Shown piece after piece: positions 11,682-23,910 of a DNA stretch of 64,000 bases (position 1 is the stretch's first letter; the number at the start of each line of letters is the position of its first letter). The DNA lies in the NCBI GenBank assembly GCA_964247055.1, contig OZ176051.1:12152001-12216000 (forward strand), read 5' to 3'. This DNA comes from Paragordius varius. Taxonomy: Eukaryota; Nematomorpha. A program made the translations under genes and the position numbers. The notes under the pieces are model-generated. The model saw nothing but the letters and a program-made list of their open reading frames with translations. It searched no databases and was not told the DNA's origin.

Positions 11682-13552
11682 AAATTTATTTGCATAAACC
11701 ATCTTACAAATGTAAATATTTTGTTAAAAATTTTTCAGATCATGATTTAACATTTTATTATATAACATATTTTTTAAGGTATCCATCTTACACAATTATT
11801 GGCAACCAAAACGCTGCAAAATCTGCCGATACCTCACAACGTTATTCACTGGAAGGTCTTATTGGTGTTTATTTGGACGTCTATTTCTTGTCTCAAACAG
11901 ATTATTTGGTCTGTACATTTTCTTCTCAGGTCTTATTCATTTTTTATATATTTTATTATATAATTTTTGGGATTGGCTTATATAATAATATTTTTTGTGA
12001 TGTATTATGCGCTAACGGAAAAGGGCATTTTCCAATGTAAAATTATTAATTGTGCACGAGGGCATGTGTTAGGTAAAAAAATCGCCTCAGATTATCACGA
12101 AGTATAAATATATTAATATGAATTACTTCGTGGTACGAAAACTCCGACAGAGTTCTACCCTTTATGATGATATCAGGCACATTAAAAAACCATTTTTAAT
12201 GTTGCTAAGAAGCCGTTAAACTAAAATCAAAAAAACTTTCAATATATCTGCCAAAAATACTCTCTTGACTTAATGATAAAAACATCTTTCAGGGTTTAAG
12301 TTGATGTCTCAGTTTATATTATCCATTGTCCAAAATTTGTTTTGTAATACATGTTTTCTTTCATATTAGTATAATTATAAATATGTATAAATAAATTTTT
12401 GGTATTTATTTTCTGATGCCCACATTATTGATTACTCTCATATTATAAGTTTCACCCTTAATTAATTATGTTATGTGCTTTATAATTAAAGGTGTGTCGC
12501 TTAGCCTACGAACTCATGAATGCCCGCACTGATCGTTACAAAGATGCTGGCGATAATTTTTATTCCCTGGATGATTCCTATTATTTTGGTGGAGGCAGGG
12601 GTCTTGATACCCGTCTCCGTAGAGATTATGAACCTCCTATGGATATTACTTTCACCAAAAATAATGATAAAACCACGGAAAAGAATAGTGATGAAAATCA
12701 CCAATCCTCTCCATACTTTAATGCACTTAAGGCCCTGATATACAATAATCATAATAAGTAAGTTAGGAGCGGTTTTAATTTGTTTTTAAATTTTATACAC
12801 TTAAACTTTTTGGACGGTTTTAACATTTAACTAATATTTTAGTATTAAATTATCATACATTTCACTATGGAACAATCTCGGCACTTTGTAGTTTTTTGGA
12901 TATTATAACATCTATGTATGTCAAAATATAAAAGTAATAAAAATATAAAATTATTTTAATATTAATTGTCGCCCTAGAGTAATATATAGCGAAAATTAGC
13001 GAAATCGCCATTTTTTACCGTCTCATTATAAGTATATGGTATGAAATTTGATTATTTTTTTAAGATCATTGCTTTTAACCATTTATTTTAGTAGTATCAT
13101 GGGAATATATCAGATATTGATTATTTTTACTCTTGTTAATAATATAAAACTCTTTATATCTCTTTTACTTTAACTTTTGTTACACAATACAACATTAACT
13201 AGTTAATAAAAATTATTAAGATTAGAATTTTTTCAATTCATATGTTTACACATAATGAGTTTATATAAGACAGTCCGAATTCAATGTTTCCCTTGTTCAA
13301 AATATTATACATAGATTGTGATTTATTATTAGGGTACCCTCGGATGGTCAAATGCTAGCTTTGCGACGCGGTACAAAATTTCAAGCGTTTGGTTATGAAA
13401 AAAATGGTTACATGTATGGAAAACCCATACAACAACCACCCGAAGGCGTAGGAGAAGATGTACGGGCTTTTGTCCCTGCACACCTTGTTGAATATATTCA
13501 AAGGCCTGAATCTGAATTTCCTTCTTACTATCCACAAATCAAAGCCACTTGA
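7367..13552 (+). CDS. FUT8: Alpha-1,6-fucosyltransferase (core fucosylation of N-glycans)
   Basis: Golgi type II enzyme that transfers fucose from GDP-fucose to the innermost GlcNAc of N-glycans. Exons: 7367-7875, 7901-8012, 8478-8778, 9639-9897, 11219-11437, 11779-11929, 12492-12757 and 13333-13552. All junctions keep phase, giving about 678 residues with a TGA stop. Residues 9-30 form the signal-anchor helix, followed by a Gln/Leu-rich coiled-coil stem. Family landmarks are in order: [17 protein letters not shown], the GDP-fucose site [33 protein letters not shown] and a C-terminal SH3-like region. It is longer than the human enzyme (575), mainly through insertions before RRVYLATDD and after YYFGG. 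In my eye-alignment the SH3 His needed by human FUT8 (His535) is replaced by Glu. Intron 1 is only 25 nt. Confidence 0.95.
7876..7900 (+). other. Ultrashort intron, 25 nt (FUT8)
   Basis: GTAAAT...TTATTAG. Unspliced, the frame meets TAA at once. Removing it joins LKDTVK to DLISHTL and restores the FUT8 alignment. Confidence 0.85.
11640..11678. repeat. (AT)n microsatellite in FUT8 intron 5
   Basis: Pure AT dinucleotide run of about 38 bp. Confidence 0.9.
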
Positions 13553-14540
13553 TAATATTTATACTACGAAACAAAAGTGTGGAGCTTTTGTATCGATTAA
13601 ATTTTAGTATATACAAAAATATTAATATAAGATTTGCGATTTTGTACATAAAACAACAACCAGACATATTGATTTTATAAATATATAAAATTAAGGATTT
13701 TATATAATAATTTGGGTTTAAAAATATGACTTTTTAAAAAAATGAAAAGTTGGTCGTTTATGATTGCTTCGTTTATTTTAAATTCTTTATTCATTTAGAT
13801 GAGAATAGTACGACCGAGGATATATAAAGGCATAAAATGAATTCACAACTTTTTTTATCACTTCTCTCCCATATTTGATATGTTTTTTATACATTTTTGT
13901 TATATAACTATTTTTTGTTAAATATTTTATACCATATGAGTGTACATTCCTTTATACATAATACTATGAATATGTTGCATAAATATTTTGAGATAAATAG
14001 TATTTAAATAAAAAATACTATCTCGAGCATATTTAATCGGGTTTAATATTTTAGCTAAATTTATTAAGGATAATTATTGCAAAATAATATGAATTATTAC
14101 ATGAATATATTAATGTTAAAGGAAGTTTACGGATATATATGATTGATTATTGCAATAATGAAACAAAAGTCACAAATCATATAATATAATATATAGGGTT
14201 ATTTGAAAATGGAGATTACCTCATAATAGCAAATTAATTTAGCACTAGCCTAAAAATATAGTTTATTCGATTAAAATAAAGTAATGTTGAGATTTTTGTC
14301 ACATGTAAATTTTTGGTATATTGATTATTCACATTGATTATTATATTTGGAAGACAAACAAATATAGGCAAAAAAAATGTATTTAAATGCTGCATTTCAA
14401 TGTTTAAATGAGATTTAGATTGGGTTATACAAACAAAAATTAATTATTAGTTTTTGTTTGGTAAATGGTGTTAAAAAGGAAGCACTTTATCAAAATGATG
14501 TGTAGCAGTGTGACTTACATGGTTAGTTAGATTCTGTATA
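13553..14540. other. Convergent intergenic region FUT8 / Rab11-FIP
   Basis: About 990 bp between the 3' ends of two convergent genes. AT-rich, with several ATAAA/AATAAA-like words that may serve as polyadenylation signals on either strand. No ORF or clear repeat seen. Confidence 0.5.
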
Positions 14541-17327
14541 TTATAAAGATTTATGGTAAAATTGATATGTTTGAAAATTTTCTAAATGTTCCGGACAAAC
14601 TTCCATAACTCGCAAAACGAGGGAATCGACATAATGTTTCATTAGTTGATTTTCAGTTGTTAAATCTGTAAAAAATTGTAGAGATAACAAAAAACCAAAT
14701 ATTTTGGGTTTTCTATAAATAAAGTATTCATTTAATGGTTGTATAGTTAGACAATTCACACAGTAGTGTATGAAAAAAACAACAAAATGTTGAATAAACA
14801 ATCTATTTCTATCTTAAATCCCATATACTAATGTGTTACAAATTGCCCTACTATAGTATAGTGTGAAATTAATTTTAAAGGAAACAAATTAACTTACATA
14901 AGTTACAAATTTAGGTACGTTTATATATATTCTTTTGGGTTTAACTTATTAATTTGTCCCAGGGAAAAATATTTTAAATTCGATTATAATACATACATAA
15001 ACAAACTAATGTAAATTCAAAGAGTCGCATTTTTAAAATTTTTTTTACCTTCAATATGTTTGCGCAAACTTTGAATTTCGGCAATCAGCGTATCTTTCGA
15101 GCCTAAAAAAAATATAAAATATTAAAGTGTGGGATATTATTAGGCCATAATTTATTTAAACGAATAATAAAGAATAAATTTTAATAAACTGTAGCCACAT
15201 GTAAAAAGATTAAGTTATAAAGAGCTAGAACCACGAAAATTTTTTAATACTGCCTTTTATTTTTTTGAATTAAAAAAATATCTCTTTTTGATATACCATT
15301 TACACTTCGAATTCACCCTTAAACAGTTCAAATCACCCTTGAACAATTTATATTCACCCTCGAACAATTGAATTTTATCCCAAAATATATTGTGTGTTTT
15401 TTAAGATTAAAAATTACCTATAAAATTAAATTTTGTTTAAAATTAAATTAATACTAAAAAAAATAAAAACTAAGCCATAAAGATATATTTTATATTAATA
15501 ATGAGTTATATCAGCCTGAAAACACATAATTTATTTTTAGGGATTTGAATTATTGAAGGATGAATTGTTCGAGGGTAATTCTGAATTGTTCAAGGGTGAA
15601 TTTAAATTGTAAATGGTATATGTTTTCGAGAAAAGTAGCATATAATAAATTTTGGCAGTTTTTATCCAATTGTGGATATTTATTCATATTTCATATAAGC
15701 CATAAAAAATTAAAAAATATAAAGCAAAACGGAAAGGTTTTCATAAAGAATAAATAATTTTTAAATATAGATATAATAAGGCATAAAAATTACATTGTTC
15801 AAGCGCGTTTAAACCTTTGTGGTCAGCGCCATTGCTTTTTGCATAAGAATTCATATAGGTATCATTTTTTACGCCATTCGTTATGTTAGCTAATGCCGTT
15901 TTAGGATTAAATCGTTTCATTACAATTTTATTATTATTGGTATTAGCAGTATTGCTGTTTATGTTACCATTTACATTTGCATTATCAAATTTGTTGTTCT
16001 TCTTGTTAAAATTCGTGTCTTCGTACGATTTTGTATTACTTTGTTGCTACATGTAAAAATATATACCATTTACAGTTCAAATTCACCCTAAAATTATGTT
16101 TATAAGATTAGAAACTACTTACATTTTTTTATATTTTTAAAAAATAAAATTTGGCTCAAGATTATTATAGTATTGGAAAACTAATAAACTATGCCATAAA
16201 GATATATTACATAAATGATAGGTTATATTTGCTTGAAAACATATAAATTATTTTTGGGGTGAACTTAAATCGTTCAAGGGTGAATTTGAATTGTTCGAGG
16301 GTGAATGAATTGTAAATGGTATATGTATATATATATCGGATTTTTAAACTTAAAAAGCATGAAATATTTTATGGATTATATTTTAGTAAAAAAAACCTCA
16401 GTTGTTGCCATGCGTTCAGACAATGTTTTGGACAAATTTATCGATTTTTTGTCTATTAAACCGGAATTTTTAACAAAATTGTAGTCACTCCCGGGTTTCG
16501 CCGCTACAATATTAGGTAGTGAATTTAAATCCTTGTTCCCTTCAGATGATATATACGTTTGCTCTTTAGAATTCGGGTTGCCATATGGATTGTTTGTTAA
16601 AGCTGTGTTACTGAAATTCTCTAATTTAGATTCTGTATTTTTATTGCCAGTTTCAGACGCAATCAATTCATTGTAAAAATGACCGCCATAGCTTTGGGGT
16701 TTTTGCGATCGGTCAAGGGAAGAATTATAATGTGTACCCTTTTATTGGTAAATAATAAATATTACGATAACCTAATAAAATTATTTACAAAAACTGTGAA
16801 AATAATTTAAACTACTTTTTGATACATATATATTATATAAACAGAAAATGAACAAACAATTAAAAGTATTACATACATTCATTGTATTTTCATCCATTTT
16901 GATGGTAAAATCGATTAAACATCGTCCAACACCACCAGATTTCGTAACCAATAATATATTATTATTTCTTTGGGTAAATGATGAATTATTTGCGCTTACC
17001 GTATTTTTAGTGGGCCATAAAAGTACACTAACTTTCGAAGCATTATAATAATTTAAAGTTCTAGTGCAATCGATTCCAGCAATGTGGATTGAAATAATAT
17101 CTTCGGCATTTAAACCTTAAATATATTTATTCACAAAACAATTTATATGAAATCCAGGGTGACTGAATATCGGATAGAAATAAAATCGATTGGTGGAGAA
17201 TTTTAATCGTATACATAAAAATAAAAAAAATGAACGGCATTTTATTTTTTACTATATTATCTTGTTAAAATTGATGATATTAAGCTAATTTCGTTGAGTT
17301 AATTATCATATCTAACAAAAAATATTT

Positions 17328-17371
<44 letters not shown>

Positions 17372-18992
17372 AACACAGACAGATAATATTAAACCTAAAT
17401 TTTGTCCACGCAAAATAATCTTTGTTTCTCGATCAATAGGAGCTTCCATAGGAGATATCCCCGTTATAATAGGTCTTGTATCGTTTTCCATCGATATTTT
17501 TTCGGTATTATTATATGTTTGTGAATTCAATGCAGCATTGAGTGGAAGTGTACAACTTTTGTTACCAGCGTCTTAAATTTTATTTACAAATTTTATGAGT
17601 TTATACATTCACATAATAGAGGAGAAATATTAAACATAAAAAAACGGTATAATAACCATGTTTTGAATTATTCCCAAATTCATAGGAACGAGAACTGGCT
17701 CTTCGTATTCCGAATTGGGTGTTTTCTTTATCCAAATCTAGGCTTGAATCACCAAACTGATTTTCACTAAACGTAATAATTTGTCATTTTTCGCATCAAA
17801 ATAAAATATTTAATAGGTTTAAAAAAACTATCTTTAAGGCTCAAATAATATGTATATTGGTTAAACCAATGTTTATTTTCTCTTAATAGATTACTTATTT
17901 TTATTGGCGTTTGATGCATTTGTAGTCCCAAAGTTAGCTTTGTGGAAAATAGCTTTGACAGCTTGAGAAAATTGTGATGGCAATTTTCCACTACTGCTAG
18001 TACTTTGATTTGCACCTAGGTGGCCAGAAGATGTTGTAGATCCATCATTTGAAATTGAGTCGGCTGGTCTAGTCTTATTTGACTCATTCCCCTCAAATGA
18101 TGGGATGTTGTTCCCACTTGCATTACGCTTGTGATGATGATGATGCTTTATAAAATCAGAAATTTCTGAAAATGTGTCTTTGGTAGTGTTGTTTTGAGGG
18201 GTAAACGATGAGCGGATTTCGCCTCCCAGATGACTTATGGCTTTTGTAAGTGAGCCAGACGATTTTTTCTTGTTACCAGTTGGTTGTGTATTTTTTTGTG
18301 TCGATACATCATTTACTTCATCTTCCATATTTTTATTTAGTTTACCATCCTTAATATTAGAAAGTGACTCTTTTTTCTTCACAGATTCGTTTCGTAATTG
18401 AGGGCTGTCCGTTCCTTGAGCACCGACAAGATGATATTTAGTTATCCAAGCTTCGTAAATAAGAATTGGTATCGTTTTTTCTTTATCGCTACTTATTTGG
18501 GTTACTTCCTTCGTTGAATCTTGTATAATTTGTGATGTGAAACGTTTAAGTGACGTGGACAATTTCGTGAGAGGTATAGTAATTTTCCCAACGGTTACAT
18601 TTTTATCCATAATATTAAAAAGAAGTGGTTTATAATACTCTATAAATTTACGATTAATTTACTGGAACTTTTGGAATTTTGTACTTTTACTGGGCTAAAT
18701 TTATAAAATATAATTAATACATTGATTGCTCCTCATTCCATATCGTAATACCGGCCAATGATTCCGATTGGATTGTTGTTTTATACTTTTCATTCCCAAT
18801 TCCAAATATCACGGATAATCCATCTTAAGTTACAGTCAATTAAAAACCTTTTTTGCTATTAATATTCCGTGCCTCACACACTATGATAAAAATAAAATAA
18901 AATTTACCTAAAACCTGAATTTCATCAATTTCCATATGTAACACATACGGTATTATCCCACAATACGCATTGAGGTAAAGGCGCTTTTGCCA
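14541..18992 (-). CDS. Rab11-FIP-like protein with an inserted Sec5-like IPT/TIG domain
   Basis: Class I Rab11-FIPs tether Rab11 recycling vesicles through an N-terminal C2 domain and a C-terminal Rab-binding helix. Exons (minus): 18992-18908, 18823-18721, 18694-18663, 18639-17895, 17766-17657, 17571-17395, 17115-16877, 16738-16397, 16046-15815, 15102-15049 and 14665-14541. All ten junctions keep phase. Counting from an ATG at 18935 gives about 728 residues; the true start may lie further upstream. Residues 1-120 form a C2 domain (GNEKYKTTIQ, IWNEEQS, VGKITIPL). Residues about 370-475 form an IPT/TIG fold closely like exocyst Sec5 (ITGISPMEAP, ILRGQNLG, LLVTKSGGVG). The last 59 residues are the FIP coiled coil and Rab11-binding motif (YVDSLVLRVME). 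Linkers are Ser/Asn-rich. A TIG domain in a FIP is not an architecture I know. Confidence 0.85.
15293..15621. mobile_element. MITE family A, copy 1 (in FIP intron)
   Basis: Begins ATATACCATTTACACTTC and ends TTGTAAATGGTATAT, with further inverted copies of TTCAAGGGTGAATTTGAA inside each end. Probable TA target site. It lies inside the 712-nt FIP intron. Confidence 0.8.
16062..16324. mobile_element. MITE family A, copy 2 (in FIP intron)
   Basis: Same termini as copy 1, about 263 bp. It makes up most of the 350-nt intron 16047-16396, so without it that intron would be under 90 nt. Confidence 0.8.
17332..17368. repeat. (TA)n microsatellite in FIP intron
   Basis: TA dinucleotide run of about 37 bp, starting about 27 bases inside the intron that splits the TIG domain. 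Confidence 0.9.
18640..18662 (-). other. Ultrashort intron, 23 nt (FIP)
   Basis: GTAAAT...TTATAG on the minus strand. Splicing joins QNSKSS to KYYKPLLFNIMD within the C2 domain and keeps phase. Confidence 0.8.
18695..18720 (-). other. Ultrashort intron, 26 nt (FIP)
   Basis: GTATTA...ATTTAG on the minus strand. Splicing joins NEEQS to IPVKVQNS in the C2 domain and keeps phase. Confidence 0.8.
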
Positions 18993-20078
18993 CTATAAAG
19001 GCAAGCATAGTCCTTATCTGCTAATAAAATGGATATGCATATTAAAAATTTATTATTAATTGTTCAAAATATATTATAATTTTCTTATAGATTATTTTAA
19101 TATATATAGAAATTAATAACTTAAAGATTATGATTCAACATCATTAAAAAGAGTTTATCCTAAGATATAATTATTCTTTCTTATTAAAATTTTTTACAAA
19201 ATTTCCAGAATTTAATAATTCTTTAAATAAACTATTGAGAATTCTTATGATCTTTTTGTGTCCGCAATGACATATTGCGTCAGTTCAATAACTCAGATCA
19301 AACTTATAAAAAACTACTGTTTTGGAAGATTTTAGCTAAATTTAATGAATAAAAATTGTTTCCTGTGATAAATAAAAAAAGCTTATATTTTTTATTTTGT
19401 GATTTCTGGTAAACAGGATTGATATATACAGTTGATTTAAAGAAAATATCAAGTTTTTTTCTGGTAAGATAATATCTGAAAGCTTACTAAACTAATTATT
19501 TAGATTTTCTAACCATAATATATTTATTGCCTAAATATTTAAAAACTCAGAGAAAAAATGGCTGCAAAAAAGTTTTATATAAGTTTTTTTACATTTACGT
19601 TTTAAGAATTTATATAACATGCGCCTCAAAACCTAAAGAAATAATTATGCTACTTTCAACATTTTCAAATTTTCGTGAATTTTTATATAAAAACACAATT
19701 TATATTTGAAAATTTGAAGACAAACAAATATTTCAATCGAAAAGGTGATACAAATGTTCAGCATCAACAAATTTTATCGAAAAAGTGTTTTTTAACTATG
19801 GAAATGCATTTTCATATTGTTTTCATCACACCTAAAAAAGGATAAAGTATGCTTTAACAATATTTTGCTAAATATTAAATTTTTGCAAAAAGTATGCACT
19901 TTAAAAAATATTTATATCTAATTTAGCATATATTTTAAATTTTTATGGCTTAACTTTTTGCGTTTATTTAAAAAGAAATAGCTCGTTTAGAAGAGCAAAA
20001 TAAATAGGATCTTCAGAACCCACATTTTAAAATTAAATTTTTGAAAATATTTTTTTTCTTTTTATGAGTAGTTTATGA
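18993..20078. other. AT-rich spacer with a decayed family B piece
   Basis: Upstream of the FIP gene. Around 19,450-19,640 there is a degraded relative of MITE family B (TTCTAACCATAATATA, ATGGCTGCAAAAAAG, ATGCGCCTCAAAACC). No credible coding sequence. Confidence 0.5.
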
Positions 20079-21430
20079 TATACCATTTCCCAGTCAAAAA
20101 CATTTTCCCAGTAAATCGAAACATCCCAGTTAATTGAAACGTTTTCCCACTCAATCGAAATGTTTTCCCTGTCAATCGAAACATTCATTTTCCTAGCCAA
20201 TAAAAACATTCCCAATCAATAAAAACATTTTCTCAGTCAATAAAAACGGTTTAATTTTGATGATAAATATCAAACCAAGATTTAAAAATAACTTTTAACC
20301 CTTATCAACGTAATATTAGGATATTGTTTTTCATAAAAACACAAATATTAAATGACAATTTTTCCAATTATATTCCAGTGTACAATCAATAATAACTTAT
20401 TATTTAAAAGTTATTATTTCGGAAGAGTATTTTTGAGAAAATAATTAAATAATTTTTATTTTATCGTTGATTCGCATTAATATTCGGATCTAACTTATGA
20501 AATATGTAGGGGATGAAATAATAATATTTATAAAAATACACCATTTTTATCTCAAAAGTAATTTAACACTTCATATTGGATCTTAAATATGTCAAATTAT
20601 GTCTAATAATACTTTTGGAAAAATATAAATAAATAAAACATGTTTTTTAGATAAAAATGTTTTTTGATTTAAAAATATTTTATAAAAAAGGATATTCCAA
20701 CACAATGTCTTCGCGGGCCGCATTTTAGACTCAAAAAGCACTGCGTTCCGCATTCGAAATATATACGAGCATTCATATATAATTTATTCGATTTTAGGCA
20801 TAAGACTGTAAAGCGTAAACACAATATAACATTTTTTAAATTCCTTGCCAATTTAATAGACTCATACATAATTGCGTAAGAAATATGAATTTTACTAAGA
20901 TTTTGTGGGCATATTTTTGCATTTAATAATTTATCACGGGCCGCACAGAATCTCTGGCCGCGTTTGACCACCGCTGGACCAAATGATAAATATTATATAA
21001 ATTAGGGTAAAATCTATGTTTAAGATCCAATATGAAGTGTTAAATGACCTTAAAAATGGTATATTTTTATAAATTGTATTATTTTATCCGTAACTATAGA
21101 TTTTATCAATCCATCGATAAAATATCTCAAATTCCAAAAAACATAACTTTTAAAGAATAAGTCATTAATGATTGTGTACTGGAATAGAATTGGAAAAATT
21201 GTCATTAAATTTGTGTTTTGATATAAAATAAAATCCTAATATTGCGAATGGTTAAAAGTTTTTTTTATATCTAATAAAACCGTTTTTATTGACTGGGAAA
21301 ACGTATTGATTGGGAAAATATTTTTTTTGACTGGTAAAGTGTTTTGATTGACTGGGAAAACGTTTCGATTGATTGGGAAAATGTTTCGATTGACTGAGAA
21401 AACGTTTATTTTGGCTGGGAAATGGTATAT
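20079..21430. mobile_element. Foldback-like element with tandem-repeat inverted ends
   Basis: Left arm starts ATATACCATTTCCCAGTC and continues as about eight imperfect 18-23 bp units of the type CCCAGTCAATCGAAACGTTT (20,085-20,255). The right arm carries the same units inverted (21,274-21,420) and ends GGGAAATGGTATAT. Inside, 20,256-20,480 and 21,060-21,273 are also inverted copies, and a third pair (TAACACTTCATATTGGATC) flanks the loop near 20,570 and 21,020. The loop (about 20,690-20,985) holds a GGGCCGCA-type transposon fragment related to the one at 32.6-32.9 kb. Long inverted ends made of short tandem repeats are the hallmark of foldback transposons. Confidence 0.7.
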
Positions 21431-21439
21431 TTTAGTGAT

Positions 21440-21735
21440 ATTTTTGAATCAAGCATTTAGCTTTCATCAAAATTTTGTTACAAAAAAAAGTGTTCAAATT
21501 TTGCCATTTTCAGATATGGAGCAACCACAAAAGTGTAAATAGTCTTTCTTATATCACACATGAGCCCCAATACCAAAAGCACCGTCAGAATCTTGATATA
21601 TTTTTCTACGGATTATATATATTTCATCATAATATATTTTATGTAGACTGTGTATACTTTAAACTCTTTTTAGGATATTCAAATTTCAATTCGCTTTTGG
21701 ATATGAAACTAGCCAAAAAATAGTGAAGTGTTAAA
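21440..21735. repeat. Family C/B repeat end fragment
   Basis: Contains AATACCAAAAGCACCGTC and GATATGGAGCAACCACAAAAGTG, matching the right end of the family C repeat near 29,640-29,740. It then ends in a family B-like GATATGAAACTAGCC...AGTGTTAAA terminus. A composite of fragments. Confidence 0.45.
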
Positions 21736-21750
21736 TGGCTCTAAAACATA

Positions 21751-22325
21751 ATGTCATCGTTTAATCTTAATATTATTATTATTATCCTCTTTGCGTCTTT
21801 TTACGCAGTTCAAACAACCAATAAAAGAGAGATTAACAAACTTGTAGCGGAACGTTATCGGAATAATTTTACTTATCCTTTTTTACAATTAATTTTTAAA
21901 AGTTTTGTGTCCAGAATTAAACCTGTTAGCGAATTTCTCTTTTAAAGTTTCGATTCAATTAACAATTCCTGCATTAGAAAAACACATAGTTATACAGTTT
22001 TCTCACTTTTAGGGTCCAAAATTACAAAGTTTAATAAATCGATTTAAGCAAATAGCCGATTTGAATAAATCAATCAATTATTTGCTTTTAAGAGTTATAC
22101 ATTTAATTAACCATAAATTATTTTAGGGATAAAACATATTGGCGAAAAAGTTTATGAGTTTTTTACAATTATTATACATTTTTTTGAAATCCTCCAAAGG
22201 TAAACTATTTTTTTTATTGTTTAAGTTATTGAATAATCCCTAGGGTACAAGACCACCTTGATAATGAAAGGTTATGCGCGACAAGCACGGTGGAAAATTT
22301 GCTGCGCACTTTTTTTCGAATATAA
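21751..22325 (+). CDS. Possible small secreted or membrane protein, multi-exon
   Basis: The ATG at 21751 opens with a hydrophobic stretch (residues about 5-20, IIIIILFASFYAVQT) that looks like a signal peptide. Likely exons are 21751-21924, 22013-about 22094, 22127-22199 and 22244-22325 (TAA). Junctions 1-2 and 3-4 keep phase. The exon 2 to exon 3 junction does not resolve cleanly with GT-AG. Later exons read as amphipathic helices (SLINRFKQIADLN; GEKVYEFFTI; VQDHLDNERLCATS). No family is recognised. This could be a lineage-specific secreted protein or a chance set of open segments. Confidence 0.4.
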
Positions 22326-23282
22326 CCTTCAAGATAAATTCATTACTGGAAGTTCCTGATTTATACCCTTTGCATTTCAAGAATGTTCTTTAACAATCAA
22401 GTTCCTCCTTGAATATTTGGATTTTGCGCGTAACAAATGTTTTTGCGTGTAATTATCTATTAATATCTTTATTAATTATTATTTTATTTAATTTTATTTA
22501 ACATTATGTGTTTCCAACTAATTTTTTCCAATTCAACAATATTTCTTACTTTTTAAGATATAAAATATGGAGTTTTATGTTCAAATACTAACTTTAAAGG
22601 ATAATCTTGGATTGTTGAAGGAAACTCTTGAAGTGGAAATGGTATATTAAACATAGCATTTAGAGCAGGAGTCTAACACATGGCGGCGCGAAATTTGGAA
22701 AATACCTAATCAATATTTCCACAATTTGCAAAGGCTGGCAAAATTAAATAAAATTGATATTTCTCACTAAATTTTCCGAATAAGTCTTTCAAATTAGTGG
22801 ATAACTTATATAAATTGGTGGATACCGTATATGTGTTGCCAGTTTCCACAATTTATGCCCCTATATATTTGAAATGGGGCCCTCAATTATTGTGTCAAAA
22901 ATGTCGCCCCTAAAGCCATTCGTATTGCACAAAATAATACCTCTTTGCCCAGGGCTCATGGTGATAAAAAATTGCACAGTTTTGTATTATAATATTGAAA
23001 TCTACGCATATTTAAGTTCGGCGCACCCTACAATATATACTATCGTAAAGATAAATTATGGAAAACCCACGAATTTAATCAAAATGGCATTTAATAATTT
23101 ATTTTCTATATGCGGTCGTCATAGAAACTTTTTAAGGACATTGCTAATTACTAAACCTGAAATATACTTATAAATTACTTTAGCAACTATTCAAGTTAAC
23201 ATGGAATATTCAAACGGTTAGAATTATTAATATGAGATGATAATGCGACCTCGAATATATATATATATATATATATTACCAT

Positions 23283-23505
23283 TTTTCTTGCAAAAACATC
23301 ATTTTTTCAACCAAACCCACCATTTTTTCAAGCAAAGGCAACAACTTTTTAAGCAAAGGCAACATTTTTTCAAGCAAACGCAACATTTTTTCAAGCAAAC
23401 GCAACATTTTTTCAACCAAAGACAACATTTTTTCATCCAAACGCAACATTTTTTCAACCAAAGACAACATTTTTTCAAGCAAAAACAACACTTTTTTTAT
23501 ATATA
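23283..23505. repeat. 21-bp minisatellite, about ten copies
   Basis: Unit TCAAGCAAACGCAACATTTTT with variants (CAACCAAAGACAACATT). Because 21 is a multiple of three, both strands show spurious open frames (FFKQTQH plus; EKMLRLL minus). TA-rich sequence flanks both sides. Confidence 0.9.
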
Positions 23506-23860
23506 TACTGTAGTCATTGATAAAAAATCAATCTACCATTTAAGTGCCTATAATATTCGTTAATTTTAAAAATTGGTGTGCCATTTATGAATTCGACGAT
23601 GACATTTTTAATTTATAATGATATAATATTTTTATATTTAGGCGTTATGATTATCCCTTGAAAATTACATATTTATCTCTAAATCATATCAAATATGTTT
23701 TATATATAAACAAGGATGATTGAATTGGTAACTATATGATCTAAGGTAGTGATAGATTATTGGCGAAAAAACTAATCAATACGGTTTTTATGAGTTAAAC
23801 GGTATTTTACTAGTTCTTTTAAAAGTGAATAAGTTTTCGTTAGGATAGTTGAAAAAAATA

Positions 23861-23861
<1 letters not shown>

Positions 23862-23907
<46 letters not shown>
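23862..23907. repeat. (AT)n microsatellite
   Basis: Pure AT run of about 46 bp. Confidence 0.9.

Positions 23908-23910
<3 letters not shown>

Noticed and set aside
17395-18992. Two separate genes: a C2 protein ending at the TAA at 17891 and an EXOC2 (Sec5) gene starting at the TIG exon
   Set aside because: The apparent stop lies just past a GTAATC donor, and exons 17766-17657 and 17571-17395 join it in phase on both sides. The 3' exons end in a Rab11-binding helix, not exocyst sequence.
22874-23173. 99-codon ORF
   Set aside because: Lies in a transposon-like patch, shows no recognisable domain and has no splice or 3' context.
23283-23505. CRISPR-like array
   Set aside because: It is a plain tandem minisatellite with no distinct spacers, in a eukaryotic genome.
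23237-23563. Open frames on both strands over the 21-bp minisatellite
   Set aside because: The repeat unit is a multiple of three, so the frames stay open by periodicity alone; no gene context.
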